DNA of 64,000 nt from DATATV01 sp035551355 (GTDB lineage Bacteria > Actinomycetota > Actinomycetes > Mycobacteriales > Pseudonocardiaceae), in NCBI GenBank assembly GCA_035551355.1, contig DASZNF010000048.1, positions 1 through 64,000 on the forward strand, given 5' to 3'. Each line of letters begins with the position of its first letter. The stretch's first letter is position 1. The position numbers and the translations under genes are program-made. The notes below the pieces were generated by a model, which worked only from the letters and a program-made list of their open reading frames with translations, had not been told where the DNA came from and ran no database searches. Below, piece by piece: positions 15,693 through 25,006 of the stretch.

Positions 15693-17020
15693 GCCTGTGT
15701 TTCTCCCAGTTCCAGTTCGGCGACGGCGTTGGACTCGGCCGGTGCCGATTTCTCTCGCGTGGGCATCACCAGCGCGAGAACGGTCGCGACGACGAGGAAG
15801 ACGGCGATGGCGAGCAGCGCCAGGTGAAAGCTGCCGGTCGCGCCGCGCACCAGCCCGATGCTCCACGGCCCGACCAGCCCGCCGAACTGGGCGATGGTGT
15901 TGATCAGGGCCACCGTCGCGGCCCCGGCCGCACCGGTGCGCAGCGAGGACGCCAGGCTCCAGAACACCGGATTGCCCGCGTAGATGAACAATCCGGTCAC
16001 GCACAGCAGGACGTAGGCGACGATCGCGTTGGGCACGAAGGCGCTGGCCGCGATGGCCACCCCGCTCATCCCGTACACGAACGCGAGATGCTTCTTGCGG
16101 TCGCCGGTCCGGTCGGAATTCTTGCTCACGGCAAACGTGGCGATGACGCCCAGCAGCGGTGGGATGGCGGCGAGGAAACCGACCTGGAGGTCACTGAGGT
16201 GACCGAGGCTCTTGATGATCTGCGGCAGCCACAGCAGCAGGCCGTAGATGCCGACCAGCGCGCAGCCGAACACGATGGCCAGGCTCCAGACCCGGCCGTC
16301 GCGGAGAATGCTCAGCATCCGCACGCGTTTCTGTTCGCCCAGCGCCGCCTGCTCGGCCGCCAGCGTCGATTCCAGCCAGTCGCGTTGTTCGGCGTCCAGC
16401 CATTTCGCGTCGGCCGGTCGTTCGGTCATCAGCCGCAGTGCGAGCAGCCCGAGCACCACCGCGGCGGCGCCCTCCACCACGAACATCCACTGCCAACCGG
16501 CCAGACCGAACAGGTTGTCGGCGTAGGTCATCACCGCGGTGGACATCGGTGCGCCCACCACCGCGGCGATCGAGCTGCCGATGATGTAGCCGCCGACGGC
16601 CCGGGCCCGGTAGCGCTCCGGAAACCATTGCGCCGCATAGATCGCGATGCCCGGAAGGAATCCGGCTTCCATCACGCCGAGCAGGAAGCGCATCGCGTAG
16701 AGGCTGGTGTCGTTGAACACGAACGCGGTCAGCGCCGAGACCACGCCCCAGGTGAGCAGAATCCGCGCGATCCACACCCGGGCGCCGACCCGGTGCAGGA
16801 TCAGGTTGCTCGGCACCTCCAGCAGCATGTAGCCGAGGAAGAAGATGCTGCCCGCGAAGCCGAACGCGGCCGGGCTGATCCGCAGCCGATCCCCCATGTC
16901 GAGCTGGGCGAAGCCGATGTTGATCCGGTCCAGGTAGTTGACGAACGTCATCAGGAAGAGCAGCGGAATCAGGCGCACATAGAGCTTTTTTATGGTCTTC
17001 TTCTCAATGTGACCAGTCAT
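15689..17020 (-). CDS. MFS transporter, anion:cation symporter (ACS) family
   Basis: A 443-residue, 12-helix transporter. ACS-family features are FVNYLDRINIGFAQLDM in helix 1, LEVPSNLILHRVGAR between helices 2 and 3, and GVMEAGFLPGIAIYAAQWFP in helix 4. These proteins (for example phthalate, tartrate, hydroxyphenylacetate and gallate permeases) import organic anions with protons. The downstream coupled gene is 4-oxalomesaconate hydratase-like, so an aromatic acid or one of its breakdown products is a reasonable substrate guess. The ATG at 17020 follows a GGAG site at about 7 bases. The LysR gene lies immediately upstream on the same strand. Confidence 0.88.
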   Translation of the reverse strand: MTGHIEKKTIKKLYVRLIPLLFLMTFVNYLDRINIGFAQLDMGDRLRISPAAFGFAGSIFFLGYMLLEVPSNLILHRVGARVWIARILLTWGVVSALTAFVFNDTSLYAMRFLLGVMEAGFLPGIAIYAAQWFPERYRARAVGGYIIGSSIAAVVGAPMSTAVMTYADNLFGLAGWQWMFVVEGAAAVVLGLLALRLMTERPADAKWLDAEQRDWLESTLAAEQAALGEQKRVRMLSILRDGRVWSLAIVFGCALVGIYGLLLWLPQIIKSLGHLSDLQVGFLAAIPPLLGVIATFAVSKNSDRTGDRKKHLAFVYGMSGVAIAASAFVPNAIVAYVLLCVTGLFIYAGNPVFWSLASSLRTGAAGAATVALINTIAQFGGLVGPWSIGLVRGATGSFHLALLAIAVFLVVATVLALVMPTREKSAPAESNAVAELELGETQA

Positions 17021-17107
17021 CGTTGACTCCGTCGCTCGGCGGACCGATTGGCATCGCCATGTTAGGGAGCGAACGAAAACGGGGTCCAAGACAAGATTCT
17101 TATGCTT

Positions 17108-18022
17108 TTATGCCTGGGAACTTATAGTAGCGCCCAGATCGGGCAAACAGCCCAGAAAGGCCCGCAGATGCGGGGAGGGATCGGTGCTGGCGAACGTCGC
17201 GGCCAGGGTACTGGTGCAGCCGGCCGGACCCAGCCCGGCCAGGTGCCGGTAGACCACGTCCGAGCGGCCCTGCACGGCCACCGACTCGCCCACGAACGTC
17301 ACCCCGAGACCGGCCGCGACCAGCGCGATCGCCGTCTGGATCTCGAACGTCCGGTACTCCACCGGCGGCACGAATCCGGCATCGCGGTACAGCGACTCCA
17401 CCGACCGGCTGAACTCGGTCGAGGAGTGTCCCGGATACAGGATCAGCGGGGTGTCGGCCAGACCGGCGATGGTCACCTCGCCCGCGCCGGCCAGCGGGTG
17501 ATCGGGCGCCAGCACCGCCATCAGCGGTTCCCGCAACAGCACTCGCGTGGTGCAACCGGCGACCGGCGCCGGTTGGCGCCCGATGCCGAGGTGAATGCGG
17601 CCCTCGCGCAGGGCGTCCGCGTGCTCTTCGGTGATCATCTCGAACAGTTTCAGCTCGACCTGCGGATAGGCGCGGTGAAACGCCTTGAGCGCGGGCGGGA
17701 GCACGCTGTACATCGAGGACCGGGTGAACCCGATGGCCAGCCAGCCGCGCGCCCCGGCGCCGATCTCCCGGGCGCCCAGCGCGACCCGCTCACAGGAGGC
17801 CAGGATCTGCGCGGCCTCGGTATAGAGGTAGGTGCCGGCCTCGGTCAGCCGCAGCGGCCGGTGGCCCCGGTCGACCAGTTGCGCGCCGAGTTGCTGTTCC
17901 AGCGTGCGGATCTGCTGGGACAGCGCGGGCTGAGCCATGTGCAGGCGCTCGGCGGCCCGGCTGAAGTTCAGCTCCTCCACGAGCACCACGAAATAGCGCA
18001 GGGCCCGCAGGTTCATCGTCAT
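17108..18022 (-). CDS. LysR-family transcriptional regulator
   Basis: About 304 residues. The N-terminal winged helix-turn-helix is clear (LRYFVVLVEELNFSRAAER, then AQPALSQQIRTLEQQLG), followed by a periplasmic-binding-like effector domain with LREPLMAVLAPDHPLA and LILYPGHSSTEFSR. It resembles the CatR/BenM branch that senses aromatic catabolites. Two ATGs six bases apart (18022 and 18016) are both possible; the family usually starts close to MNLRALRYF, so 18016 may be the real start. It is upstream of the ACS transporter and hydratase on the same strand and probably controls them. Confidence 0.88.
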   Translation of the reverse strand: MTMNLRALRYFVVLVEELNFSRAAERLHMAQPALSQQIRTLEQQLGAQLVDRGHRPLRLTEAGTYLYTEAAQILASCERVALGAREIGAGARGWLAIGFTRSSMYSVLPPALKAFHRAYPQVELKLFEMITEEHADALREGRIHLGIGRQPAPVAGCTTRVLLREPLMAVLAPDHPLAGAGEVTIAGLADTPLILYPGHSSTEFSRSVESLYRDAGFVPPVEYRTFEIQTAIALVAAGLGVTFVGESVAVQGRSDVVYRHLAGLGPAGCTSTLAATFASTDPSPHLRAFLGCLPDLGATISSQA

Positions 18023-18116
18023 GCCGTCCGCGCCGATCACCGCCATCGCGACAGTATCGCGCGGTTCCGGGCAGGTCAGCGATGCGCGCCGGGATCGTCC
18101 GGCCCGGGCGGGTCGG

Positions 18117-19100
18117 TCACGCCGGCGCGGTGATCACGATCCGGGCCGGATCGCCCCTGTCCGCGGCCGGGTTCGGGACCGGCCGGGCGGCGAAAGCGAA
18201 TTCGTTGAGGTCGGCCAGAGTGCGGGCCAGCCGGCCGATCGGCTGGCCGAGCCGGGAGGCGGCCGCGTTGGCCGGTTCCACGGCCACTGTCCAGCCCAGC
18301 GTGCGCAGCGCGTGCGCGGCCAGCGGGCGCTCGTCGGCGTGCAGCAGCGGCCGGGGGTCCAGGCCGTTGGACTTGGCCACCTCGGCGAACCCGGGGTTGG
18401 CCCGCATGGCGGCCAGGCTGGTGGTCTGCTCGATGGCCCAGTGGCTGCCGGGCGCGGACAGCCCGTGCACGGCGTCGAACAGGTCCCGCTGCGCTTCGGG
18501 CGGCAGGAAGGGCAGCAGTCCTTCGGTCAGCCACGCGCTCGGCCGGGCCGGGTCGAAACCGGCGGCGACCAGCTCCCGGCTCCAGTCACCGCACAGGTCC
18601 ATCGGCACCGCTCGGCGCCGCGCGGATGATGTTCCGTCGAGTTCGGCCAGCACGGATTCCTTGAACCGCAACACATTCGCCTGATCGACCTCGTAGACGG
18701 TCGTGCCGTCCGGCCAGTCAAGACGGTGGGCCCGGGCGTCCAGACCGGCGCCGAGGATGACCACCTGGCGAACCCCGTCGGCCGTGGCCTGCGCGCAGAA
18801 GTCGTCGAACACGCGGGTGCGCACCCCGATGTAGGTCGCGCTGTCCAGCCAGATCGGTTCCTGCGCGAAGCGCTGCTCGGCCTCCTGAGTGGACGTGGGC
18901 AGCAGGCCGGCCGGCCGGGCGGCGCGGACGAAGGCGACGGCGAACGGGTCGTCGATCAGCGGGCGGCCGGAGGTGCTGTGCACGGCCCGGGCGACGGCCA
19001 CGAGCAGGGCCGCCTGACCGGGGGCACCGGTGAGGTTCCAGGGCACGGACGGGCCTCCGGCAGGGTCGGCGATCGGCAGGGCCAGCCTATTGTCCCGCAT
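18117..19100 (-). CDS. SAM-dependent methyltransferase, TIGR00027/LCMT-like family
   Basis: A 327-residue cytosolic enzyme of the actinobacterial family annotated as putative S-adenosyl-L-methionine-dependent methyltransferase (leucine carboxyl methyltransferase-like). Conserved features are RPLIDDPFAVAFV near residues 46-58, RTRVFDDF near 93-100, the SAM-binding motif VVILGAGLDARAHRLDW near 112-128, VYEVDQANVL, and WLTEGLLPFLPPEAQ. Mycobacterial members are numerous and mostly of unknown substrate, some acting on lipids. The ATG at 19100 gives the usual family length; a longer frame adds an Arg-rich extension without homology. No operon partner is evident. Confidence 0.88.
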   Translation of the reverse strand: MRDNRLALPIADPAGGPSVPWNLTGAPGQAALLVAVARAVHSTSGRPLIDDPFAVAFVRAARPAGLLPTSTQEAEQRFAQEPIWLDSATYIGVRTRVFDDFCAQATADGVRQVVILGAGLDARAHRLDWPDGTTVYEVDQANVLRFKESVLAELDGTSSARRRAVPMDLCGDWSRELVAAGFDPARPSAWLTEGLLPFLPPEAQRDLFDAVHGLSAPGSHWAIEQTTSLAAMRANPGFAEVAKSNGLDPRPLLHADERPLAAHALRTLGWTVAVEPANAAASRLGQPIGRLARTLADLNEFAFAARPVPNPAADRGDPARIVITAPA

Positions 19101-19312
19101 CGGTCGCCGGGCGGCGCGTTTCCACCCCGGAGTTCGGTCAGCCAGAAGCCGTGCCCACAGAGGATCTCGGTGCGGAAGTCGGCGACCAGGGAGGCGTCGA
19201 CCTCCGGGGCGGGTCGGGCAGCACAACCGTCAGGCGGCGGGTTTCCGTTTCGTCGCAACGGATGTCCGGCCGACCGCCGTCCGCGGCGACCAGCCGGGCC
19301 GGCCCGGGGCCG

Positions 19313-19924
19313 TCAGCCGACTTCCGGCCAGGGCAGCACCGTGAGTTCGGGCCACAGCGCCTGCCACCGCCGGGTTTTGGCCAGATAGACGGGCCGGGGC
19401 GCGAGCACCGGGTTCGGCCGGACGACCAGGTTGAACACGTCGGCCAGACCGTGCGGCGCGTAGACCCGCCAGTGATCGCCGGGATCGCGGCGGACCCCCA
19501 GACAGCAGGTGGTGGCCGCGAACGAGTCGATGGCCGACTCGGTTGAGGTGTGCGGCGGGCACGGGACGCCGAAGTGATCGGCGTACCAGAGGTGCACCCG
19601 GGCCTCGTTGCGGATCTCCACCGGAAGATCGCCGAAAACCCGCGCGCCCGCCTGGATCGCCGCGTCCTCGGCCTCCCAGCTCAGGTCGGTGGCATCGAAG
19701 TAGAACAGGTCGTAGTCCTTGATTCCGTTGGCGGGCGGCCGATCGGTGACCACGTTCCACACGGTTTGGACCAGGCAGCCCGCGGTGAGGTACCAGCCCG
19801 GCAGGTCGAGCGTGGTGGCGCGGCCGAGAATGTCGAGCAGGACGTCGTTGCGCGCCAGGGTCGCGCGCAACGCGTCGAGTTGCTCGGTCACCGGGAGCCG
19901 GCCGATTCGCATGGTGACCATCAT
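19313..19924 (-). CDS. Nucleotidyltransferase-family protein (NTP_transf_6/DUF925 type)
   Basis: A 203-residue protein with the fold signature of this minimal nucleotidyltransferase family: WYLTAGCLVQTVWNVV near residues 44-59, then GIKDYDLFYFD near 67-77, which supplies the DxD-like metal site, and WEAEDAA. A segment VRIRNEARVHLWY-like (EIRNEARVHLWY) and DSFAATTCCLGVR also match the family. The biochemical function is unknown. Tandem starts exist (19924, 19921 and 19912), none with a strong ribosome binding site. It is divergent from the DinB-type gene (37-base gap). The 212 bases between it and the methyltransferase hold no supported gene. Confidence 0.75.
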   Translation of the reverse strand: MMVTMRIGRLPVTEQLDALRATLARNDVLLDILGRATTLDLPGWYLTAGCLVQTVWNVVTDRPPANGIKDYDLFYFDATDLSWEAEDAAIQAGARVFGDLPVEIRNEARVHLWYADHFGVPCPPHTSTESAIDSFAATTCCLGVRRDPGDHWRVYAPHGLADVFNLVVRPNPVLAPRPVYLAKTRRWQALWPELTVLPWPEVG

Positions 19925-19961
19925 CGTCGGCGTTGTCGGTGCTCGGCGCTAGCGTCGGTCC

Positions 19962-20555
19962 ATGAACACGATCGGAACCGGCATCGTCGCCGACCTGCAC
20001 CGGTACCTGCAGGAGTCGCGCGAACAACTGCTCGCCGCGCTGGACGGGCTGAGCGAGTACGACATCCGGCGGCCGGTGACGCCGACCGGGACCAACCTGC
20101 TCGGCCTGGTCAAGCATCTGGCCGGGATCGAGTTCGGCACGCTCGGCGACTGCGTCGGCCGTCCGGCGCCGGTGCGGCTGCCGTGGGTCGAGGACGGGTC
20201 GATCTGGGACAGCGCCGACATGTGGGCCACGCCCGAGCAGACGCGCGACGAGCTGGCCGGGCTTTACCGGGCCGCGTGGGCGCATTCCGACGAGTCGATC
20301 GTCCACTTGGGACTCGATGCGCCCGCGTCCGTGCCGTGGTGGCCGGAGGACAGGCGCGAGACCACGCTGGGATCGCTGGTGGTCCGGCTGATCGCCGAGA
20401 CCGCGCACCACGCGGGCCACGCCGATGTCGTGCGCGAACTGATCGACGGGCGCGGCGGCCGCGATCACGACGACATCGGGGACGCCGACTGGTGGGACCG
20501 CTACGTCGCGCGTATCCAGGAGGCGGCGGACGAACACCGCCCGGCGACGAACTGA
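19962..20555 (+). CDS. DinB/DUF664-family protein
   Basis: A 197-residue four-helix-bundle protein related to DinB and mycothiol- or bacillithiol-dependent thiol transferases. Metal-ligand-type histidines appear as LVKHLAGIEFG near residues 49-59 and ETAHHAGHADVVRELID near 147-163, typical of DUF664. Members serve in thiol-dependent detoxification, but most have no known substrate. The ATG at 19962 gives a sensible N-terminus. It ends 8 bases before the convergent gene on the other strand. A second DinB-fold protein (maleylpyruvate isomerase-like) lies 0.5 kb downstream. Confidence 0.82.
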   Translation: MNTIGTGIVADLHRYLQESREQLLAALDGLSEYDIRRPVTPTGTNLLGLVKHLAGIEFGTLGDCVGRPAPVRLPWVEDGSIWDSADMWATPEQTRDELAGLYRAAWAHSDESIVHLGLDAPASVPWWPEDRRETTLGSLVVRLIAETAHHAGHADVVRELIDGRGGRDHDDIGDADWWDRYVARIQEAADEHRPATN

Positions 20556-20563
20556 CATTGCGG

Positions 20564-20965
20564 TCAGACCGGGCTGCCGGTGACCGCGATGTCGTTGGTG
20601 GCCAACAAGGTGCTGAACTCGTGCACGAAGCAACAGCAGTAGCGGCCGGTGGCGACCAGCGCATCGTAGATGGCCCACATCCGGGCGAGAACCTCGCGGT
20701 TGCGAACCTCGTCCACGCGGGGACGAGCCATCTCGACATACCAGGGATAGCGGCTGAACGGGATGCCCGGCTCGTCGTCGAACAACGGGAACTCGGTGAA
20801 CACCTCGACCACGCCGGCCGCGGACCGCGCGGTCCAGCCGTAACCGTGCACGCTGGGCGCCAGCGGTGCGCCCAGCACGGCCGCCACCTCGGCCCGGAAG
20901 CCTTCGGCGTTCGAAGCGATCGTCGAATCGCTTGGGCGGACATGGATGTGATAGCTGGTGGACAT
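20564..20965 (-). CDS. Hypothetical protein
   Basis: A 133-residue protein of unknown function. The N-terminus MSTSYHIHVRPS is followed by a mixed alpha/beta region with GYGWTARSAAGVVEVFTEF and a C-terminal segment RYCCCFVHEFSTLL with three consecutive Cys. No signal peptide or membrane segment is evident. The start at 20965 is supported by a purine-rich AAGGAAAG ribosome binding site. It lies between two DinB-fold genes and is convergent with the first. I do not recognise the family. Confidence 0.75.
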   Translation of the reverse strand: MSTSYHIHVRPSDSTIASNAEGFRAEVAAVLGAPLAPSVHGYGWTARSAAGVVEVFTEFPLFDDEPGIPFSRYPWYVEMARPRVDEVRNREVLARMWAIYDALVATGRYCCCFVHEFSTLLATNDIAVTGSPV

Positions 20966-21052
20966 CACTGACTTTCCTTTCGATTCGACTACCGCGCGCA
21001 GTTGACCTGCATATACTGACCCCTCTTGCGCCGAGCCGCACGGGAGCACGGA

Positions 21053-21682
21053 ATGAGCGAGCAGGTGCTGGACCTCGCCCAACGGGAGCGGGAGGACCTG
21101 GTCACCCTGCTGGCCACGCTGTCTCCCGAGCAGTGGCTGGCACCGAGTCTCTGCACCGGCTGGCGGGTCCGGGACGTGGTCGGTCACCTCATCGGCTTCG
21201 ACGAACTGAGCTTCCGGCAAACGGCCGCGCGGTTCGCGCGGGGCCGGTTCATCGTGAGCCGGATCAACGACATCGGCGTGGCCGCACTCGCCGACCGGAG
21301 CACCGACGAACTGGTGGACATCGTGCGGCGGCACACCCGGCCGCGCGGCTGGACAACCTCCTTCGGCGGGTTGATCGCGTTGACCGACGGACTGATCCAC
21401 CACCAGGACATCCGGCGCGCCCTCGATCTGCCTCGGCAGGTTCCCGCCGAACGGCTGGTGCGGATCCTCCCCTTCGCCCGGATCGCGCCGCCGGTCGGCG
21501 CGTTGTGGCGGGCCCGGGGTCTGCGGTTGGTGGCCACCGATCTGGGCTGGGCCGCCGGGCGCGGACCGGAACTGCGCGGACCGGGCGAGGCCCTGCTGCT
21601 CGGTATCACCGGCCGCGGTGCGGTGCTGGACGAACTGGACGGCCCGGGCGCGCGCATCCTCGGCAACCGCATGGGCGGCTGA
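21053..21682 (+). CDS. Maleylpyruvate isomerase-family mycothiol-dependent enzyme
   Basis: A 209-residue protein of the DinB-like mycothiol-dependent maleylpyruvate isomerase family (TIGR03083 type). Typical features are the acidic N-terminal helix EREDLVTLLATLSPEQW near residues 12-28, CTGWRVRDVVGHLIGFDE near 34-51 (metal-binding His in GHL), and the third-ligand segment TDGLIHHQDIRRALD near 123-137. These enzymes use mycothiol, consistent with an actinomycete. The specific substrate is unknown. The start at 21053 has a GGGAG site 7 bases upstream. Confidence 0.83.
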   Translation: MSEQVLDLAQREREDLVTLLATLSPEQWLAPSLCTGWRVRDVVGHLIGFDELSFRQTAARFARGRFIVSRINDIGVAALADRSTDELVDIVRRHTRPRGWTTSFGGLIALTDGLIHHQDIRRALDLPRQVPAERLVRILPFARIAPPVGALWRARGLRLVATDLGWAAGRGPELRGPGEALLLGITGRGAVLDELDGPGARILGNRMGG

Positions 21683-21806
21683 GACCGGAACGGGCCGCCA
21701 ACACCCTACGAAATGGGCTGGACCAACCAGTGACCGGCGGACACGCTTGGCCGGCGCGCCGTTCGTGCCGAGTCCGGCGCCGTTGACAGAAGCTGGTGAG
21801 GTCCCC

Positions 21807-23444
21807 ATGAACAGAACCCTGGCCCTGACCGTCGTCCCGGCCACCCTGGGCGCCCTACTCGTGCCCGCCGCCGCGGTCACCACGCACGCCACCGCCCCCG
21901 CGGCCCACACCGCGGCGGCCGGCGCGGCGAGCGTGACGCCCGATCCCGACCACATCAAGACGCTCACCGCCGTGCTGAACACCATGACCAGCAACTACGC
22001 GGCCTTCGCGCACTCCACCCCGGGCGCCCAGGACATCCTGGACTACCACATCGGTGATCTGTGGTTGCACGGAATAGACGGCACCGGCACCACCATCGCG
22101 GTGCTGGAGGGCTGGGACGACCCGCAGATCAACACGGTGATCCACAGCTTCGACCAGAAATACGGCCTGCCCGACCCGGAGATCCAGACCATCTACCCGG
22201 ACGGCGGCCACCTGCCCGCGACCTGCCCGCCGGGCATGGTCGCGCTGGGCAGCTACGGCTCCTGCTCGGCCTGGGCCGGTGAACTGCGGCTGGACGTCGA
22301 GGCCGCGCACCTGATCGCGCCCTACGCCAAGATCGTCATCTCGGCCACGCCCGCGGACAGCGAGATCACCGACGACGCGGCCAGCCAGGTCGCCCCGCCG
22401 GAGTTCATGACGGCACTGGAGTACATCGCGCAGAACCACCTGGCCGACGCCATCTCCATCAGCGACGGCACCGGCGAGAGCACGTACGACAACCGCGCCG
22501 AACTCACCGCGCAGGACCCGGGCGAACTGGCCGCGGCCGCCGCCGGCATCCCGGTGCTGGTCGGCACCGGCGACTGCGGCGTGGTGCAGAACCTGGCGGT
22601 GGCCAGTTCGCAGTGCGGCAACACCACCACCACACCGGACACCGCGGCCTGGGACGACTCGCCGTGGGTGACCGCGATGGGTGGCAGCGTGCCCGACATG
22701 ACCGCCACCGGCACCAAGGCCGGGCCGGATCCGTTGTGGAAGGCCGGAAAGTACGGTGAGGGCGCGGGTTACTCCTCGGTCTACTCGCAACCGGACTACC
22801 AGCGCGCGATCGAACCGGGCGCGACCATGCGGTCGGTTCCGGACATCACCCTGGACGCCCAGGACGGCACCTCCGAGTCCACTCCGCTGATGGCCGGCGT
22901 CCTGGCCCTGGCCGCGCAGCTCAACCACGGCGACGTCGGCCCGGCGAACACCGCGCTGTACCGGCTGGGCCCGCTGGGCGCCCGCGCCGGGATCGCCGAT
23001 GTGGTGTCCGGCAACAACTCCGACACGTTGCCCGACGGCACCGTGGTGCCCGGCTTCACCGCCGGTCCCGGGTTCGACGTGGCCAGCGGCTGGGGTTCGC
23101 TGGACGCGAGCAAGTTCGTGCCCGCGCTGGTCGCGGCCACCCGCACCGAGCAGGGCCCCAACGCTCCGCGCCAGCAGGCCGCCCGCGCCCTGGACGCGCT
23201 GCGCCGCAGTATGCAGCTGACCAGTTCCGGCGGCTCGACCTACCTGCTGTCCTCCGGTTTCCTGCCCGGGCATCCGGTCGAACTGGACATCGACGGCGCC
23301 AAGGTGGCCACGCTGACCGCCAACAACCTCGGCACGGTGACCGACCTGATCGACCAGAGCGCCCTTGGCCTGTCCGCGGGCAAGCACACGGTGACCCTGC
23401 ACAGCATGCTGATCGACCAGACGGGAGGGTTCCGCAGCCGCTGA
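21807..23444 (+). CDS. Secreted S53-family serine-carboxyl peptidase (sedolisin-like)
   Basis: A 545-residue exported protease. A signal peptide is evident at residues 1-25 or so (NRT, then a hydrophobic core ending VPAAA). The catalytic domain has the S53 Glu/Asp pair in WAGELRLDVEAAH, the oxyanion-hole region GDCGVV, and the Ser in DGTSESTPLMAGVLAL (family consensus GTSxSxP). A C-terminal segment (about 450-545) resembles a small beta domain. Sedolisins normally carry an N-terminal prodomain of about 180 residues; the prodomain here is short, so it may belong to the group without a classical one. The ATG at 21807 follows a GGTGAGG ribosome binding site. Confidence 0.82.
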   Translation: MNRTLALTVVPATLGALLVPAAAVTTHATAPAAHTAAAGAASVTPDPDHIKTLTAVLNTMTSNYAAFAHSTPGAQDILDYHIGDLWLHGIDGTGTTIAVLEGWDDPQINTVIHSFDQKYGLPDPEIQTIYPDGGHLPATCPPGMVALGSYGSCSAWAGELRLDVEAAHLIAPYAKIVISATPADSEITDDAASQVAPPEFMTALEYIAQNHLADAISISDGTGESTYDNRAELTAQDPGELAAAAAGIPVLVGTGDCGVVQNLAVASSQCGNTTTTPDTAAWDDSPWVTAMGGSVPDMTATGTKAGPDPLWKAGKYGEGAGYSSVYSQPDYQRAIEPGATMRSVPDITLDAQDGTSESTPLMAGVLALAAQLNHGDVGPANTALYRLGPLGARAGIADVVSGNNSDTLPDGTVVPGFTAGPGFDVASGWGSLDASKFVPALVAATRTEQGPNAPRQQAARALDALRRSMQLTSSGGSTYLLSSGFLPGHPVELDIDGAKVATLTANNLGTVTDLIDQSALGLSAGKHTVTLHSMLIDQTGGFRSR

Positions 23445-23516
23445 TCCAGGGGCCCAGGCGGGTACTCGTTGGCCGTTCGTGCCCTGGATTTCACGTGGGC
23501 CTGCCAGACTGACGGC

Positions 23517-24917
23517 ATGTACGACTACGACGTGCTCGTGCTGGGGTCGGGACCGGGTGGCCAGAAGGCGGCGATCGCCACCGCCAAACTGGGCCGGCGG
23601 GCCGGCGTGGTCGAGCGGCGGGACATGATCGGCGGGGTGTGCATCAACACCGGCACCATCCCGTCCAAGACGCTGCGCGAAGCGGTGCTCTACCTGACCG
23701 GTCTGACACAGCGGGAAATGTACGGCCAGAGCTATCGAGTCAAGGAAGACATCACCGTCGCCGATCTGCTGGCCCGCACCCAGCACGTGATCGGCCGCGA
23801 GGTGGACGTGATCCGCAGCCAGCTCACCCGCAACCGGGTGGCCATGCTGCCGGGCATGGGCGCCTTCGTCGACGAGCACACCGTCGAGGTGGTGGACGGG
23901 ACCGGCCGGGAAACCAAGGTGACCGCGGACAAGATCGTGATCGCCACCGGCACCCAGCCGGCCCGTCCATCCACTGTGGACTTCGATGAGACCACGATCA
24001 TCGACTCCGACGGCATTCTGCAACTGGAGCGGGTGCCGCAGTCGATGATCGTGGTCGGCGCCGGGGTGATCGGCATCGAGTACGCGTCCATGTTCGCCGC
24101 GCTGGGATGCAAGGTCACCGTGGTGGAGTCGCGCGAGCGGATGCTGGACTTCTGCGATATCGAGGTGGTCGAGGCGCTCAAGTACCACCTGCGCGATCTC
24201 GCCGTCACCTTCCGGTTCCGGGAAACCGTTGCCGCGGTGGAACGGCACCACAACGGCGCGGTCGCGGTGCTGGAGAGCGGCAAGCGGATTCCGGCCGAAG
24301 TCGTGATGTACTCGGCCGGACGGCAGGGCATGACCGCCAGTCTGCACCTGGAGAAGGCCGGGCTGGCCGCGGACAAACGCGGCCGGATCACGGTGGACGA
24401 GTACTTCCGCACCGAGGTGCCGCACATCTACGCGGTGGGCGACGTGATCGGTTTCCCGGCGCTGGCCGCGACCTCCATGGAACAGGGCAGGCTGGCCGCG
24501 CACCACGCCTGCGGCGAACCGGTGCACACCCTGTCGGCGTTGCAGCCCATCGGCATCTACACGATCCCGGAGATCAGCTTCATCGGCCGCACCGAGGACG
24601 AGCTGACCGCGGAGCGGATTCCGTTCGAGGTCGGGGTTTCCCGCTACCGCGAACTGGCCCGGGGGCAGATCATCGGCGATTCCTACGGCGTGCTCAAACT
24701 CCTGGTGTCGTCGGAGGATCGCTCGCTTCTGGGTGTGCATGTGTTCGGCACCGGAGCCACCGAACTGGTGCACATCGGCCAGGCCGTGATGGGCTGTGGC
24801 GGCACGGTGGACTATCTGGTGGACGCGGTGTTCAACTACCCGACCCTGGCCGAGTCCTACAAGGTGGCCGCGCTGGACGCGATGAACAAGATCCGGCAGA
24901 TCGAACGCATGGACTGA
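23517..24917 (+). CDS. sthA: Soluble pyridine nucleotide transhydrogenase (Si-specific)
   Basis: A 466-residue cytosolic flavoprotein that interconverts NADPH/NAD and NADP/NADH to balance redox cofactors. The FAD-binding motif VLVLGSGPGGQKAAIATA is at residues 5-22. The active-site segment GGVCINTGTIPSKTLRE has Thr where lipoamide dehydrogenases have the second redox Cys, which is diagnostic for SthA. The NAD(P)-binding motif MIVVGAGVIGIEYASMFA lies near 176-193, and the second FAD contact IYAVGDVIGFPALA near 304-317. The C-terminal dimerisation domain includes GTGATELVHIGQA. Start chosen at MYDYDVLVLG. Confidence 0.93.
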   Translation: MYDYDVLVLGSGPGGQKAAIATAKLGRRAGVVERRDMIGGVCINTGTIPSKTLREAVLYLTGLTQREMYGQSYRVKEDITVADLLARTQHVIGREVDVIRSQLTRNRVAMLPGMGAFVDEHTVEVVDGTGRETKVTADKIVIATGTQPARPSTVDFDETTIIDSDGILQLERVPQSMIVVGAGVIGIEYASMFAALGCKVTVVESRERMLDFCDIEVVEALKYHLRDLAVTFRFRETVAAVERHHNGAVAVLESGKRIPAEVVMYSAGRQGMTASLHLEKAGLAADKRGRITVDEYFRTEVPHIYAVGDVIGFPALAATSMEQGRLAAHHACGEPVHTLSALQPIGIYTIPEISFIGRTEDELTAERIPFEVGVSRYRELARGQIIGDSYGVLKLLVSSEDRSLLGVHVFGTGATELVHIGQAVMGCGGTVDYLVDAVFNYPTLAESYKVAALDAMNKIRQIERMD

Positions 24918-25006
24918 GTCACTCCGTGGAACCCCCTGCGTGCGAGGCGTGACTTCGCGCCGGGCCGACCTGTCCCGGCCCGCTCTCGGACACAGGGGTG
25001 ACTCCC

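Noticed and set aside
19101..19312. Short minus-strand frame containing DFRTEILCGHGFWLTEL
   Set aside because: Looks somewhat protein-like, but no start, ribosome binding site or family could be assigned; left as unexplained sequence.
21855..24773. Very long minus-strand open frame (about 970 codons) across the sedolisin and transhydrogenase genes
   Set aside because: Third-codon GC bias of the two clear plus-strand genes creates it; the translation is His/Gly/Asp/Arg-rich without motifs.
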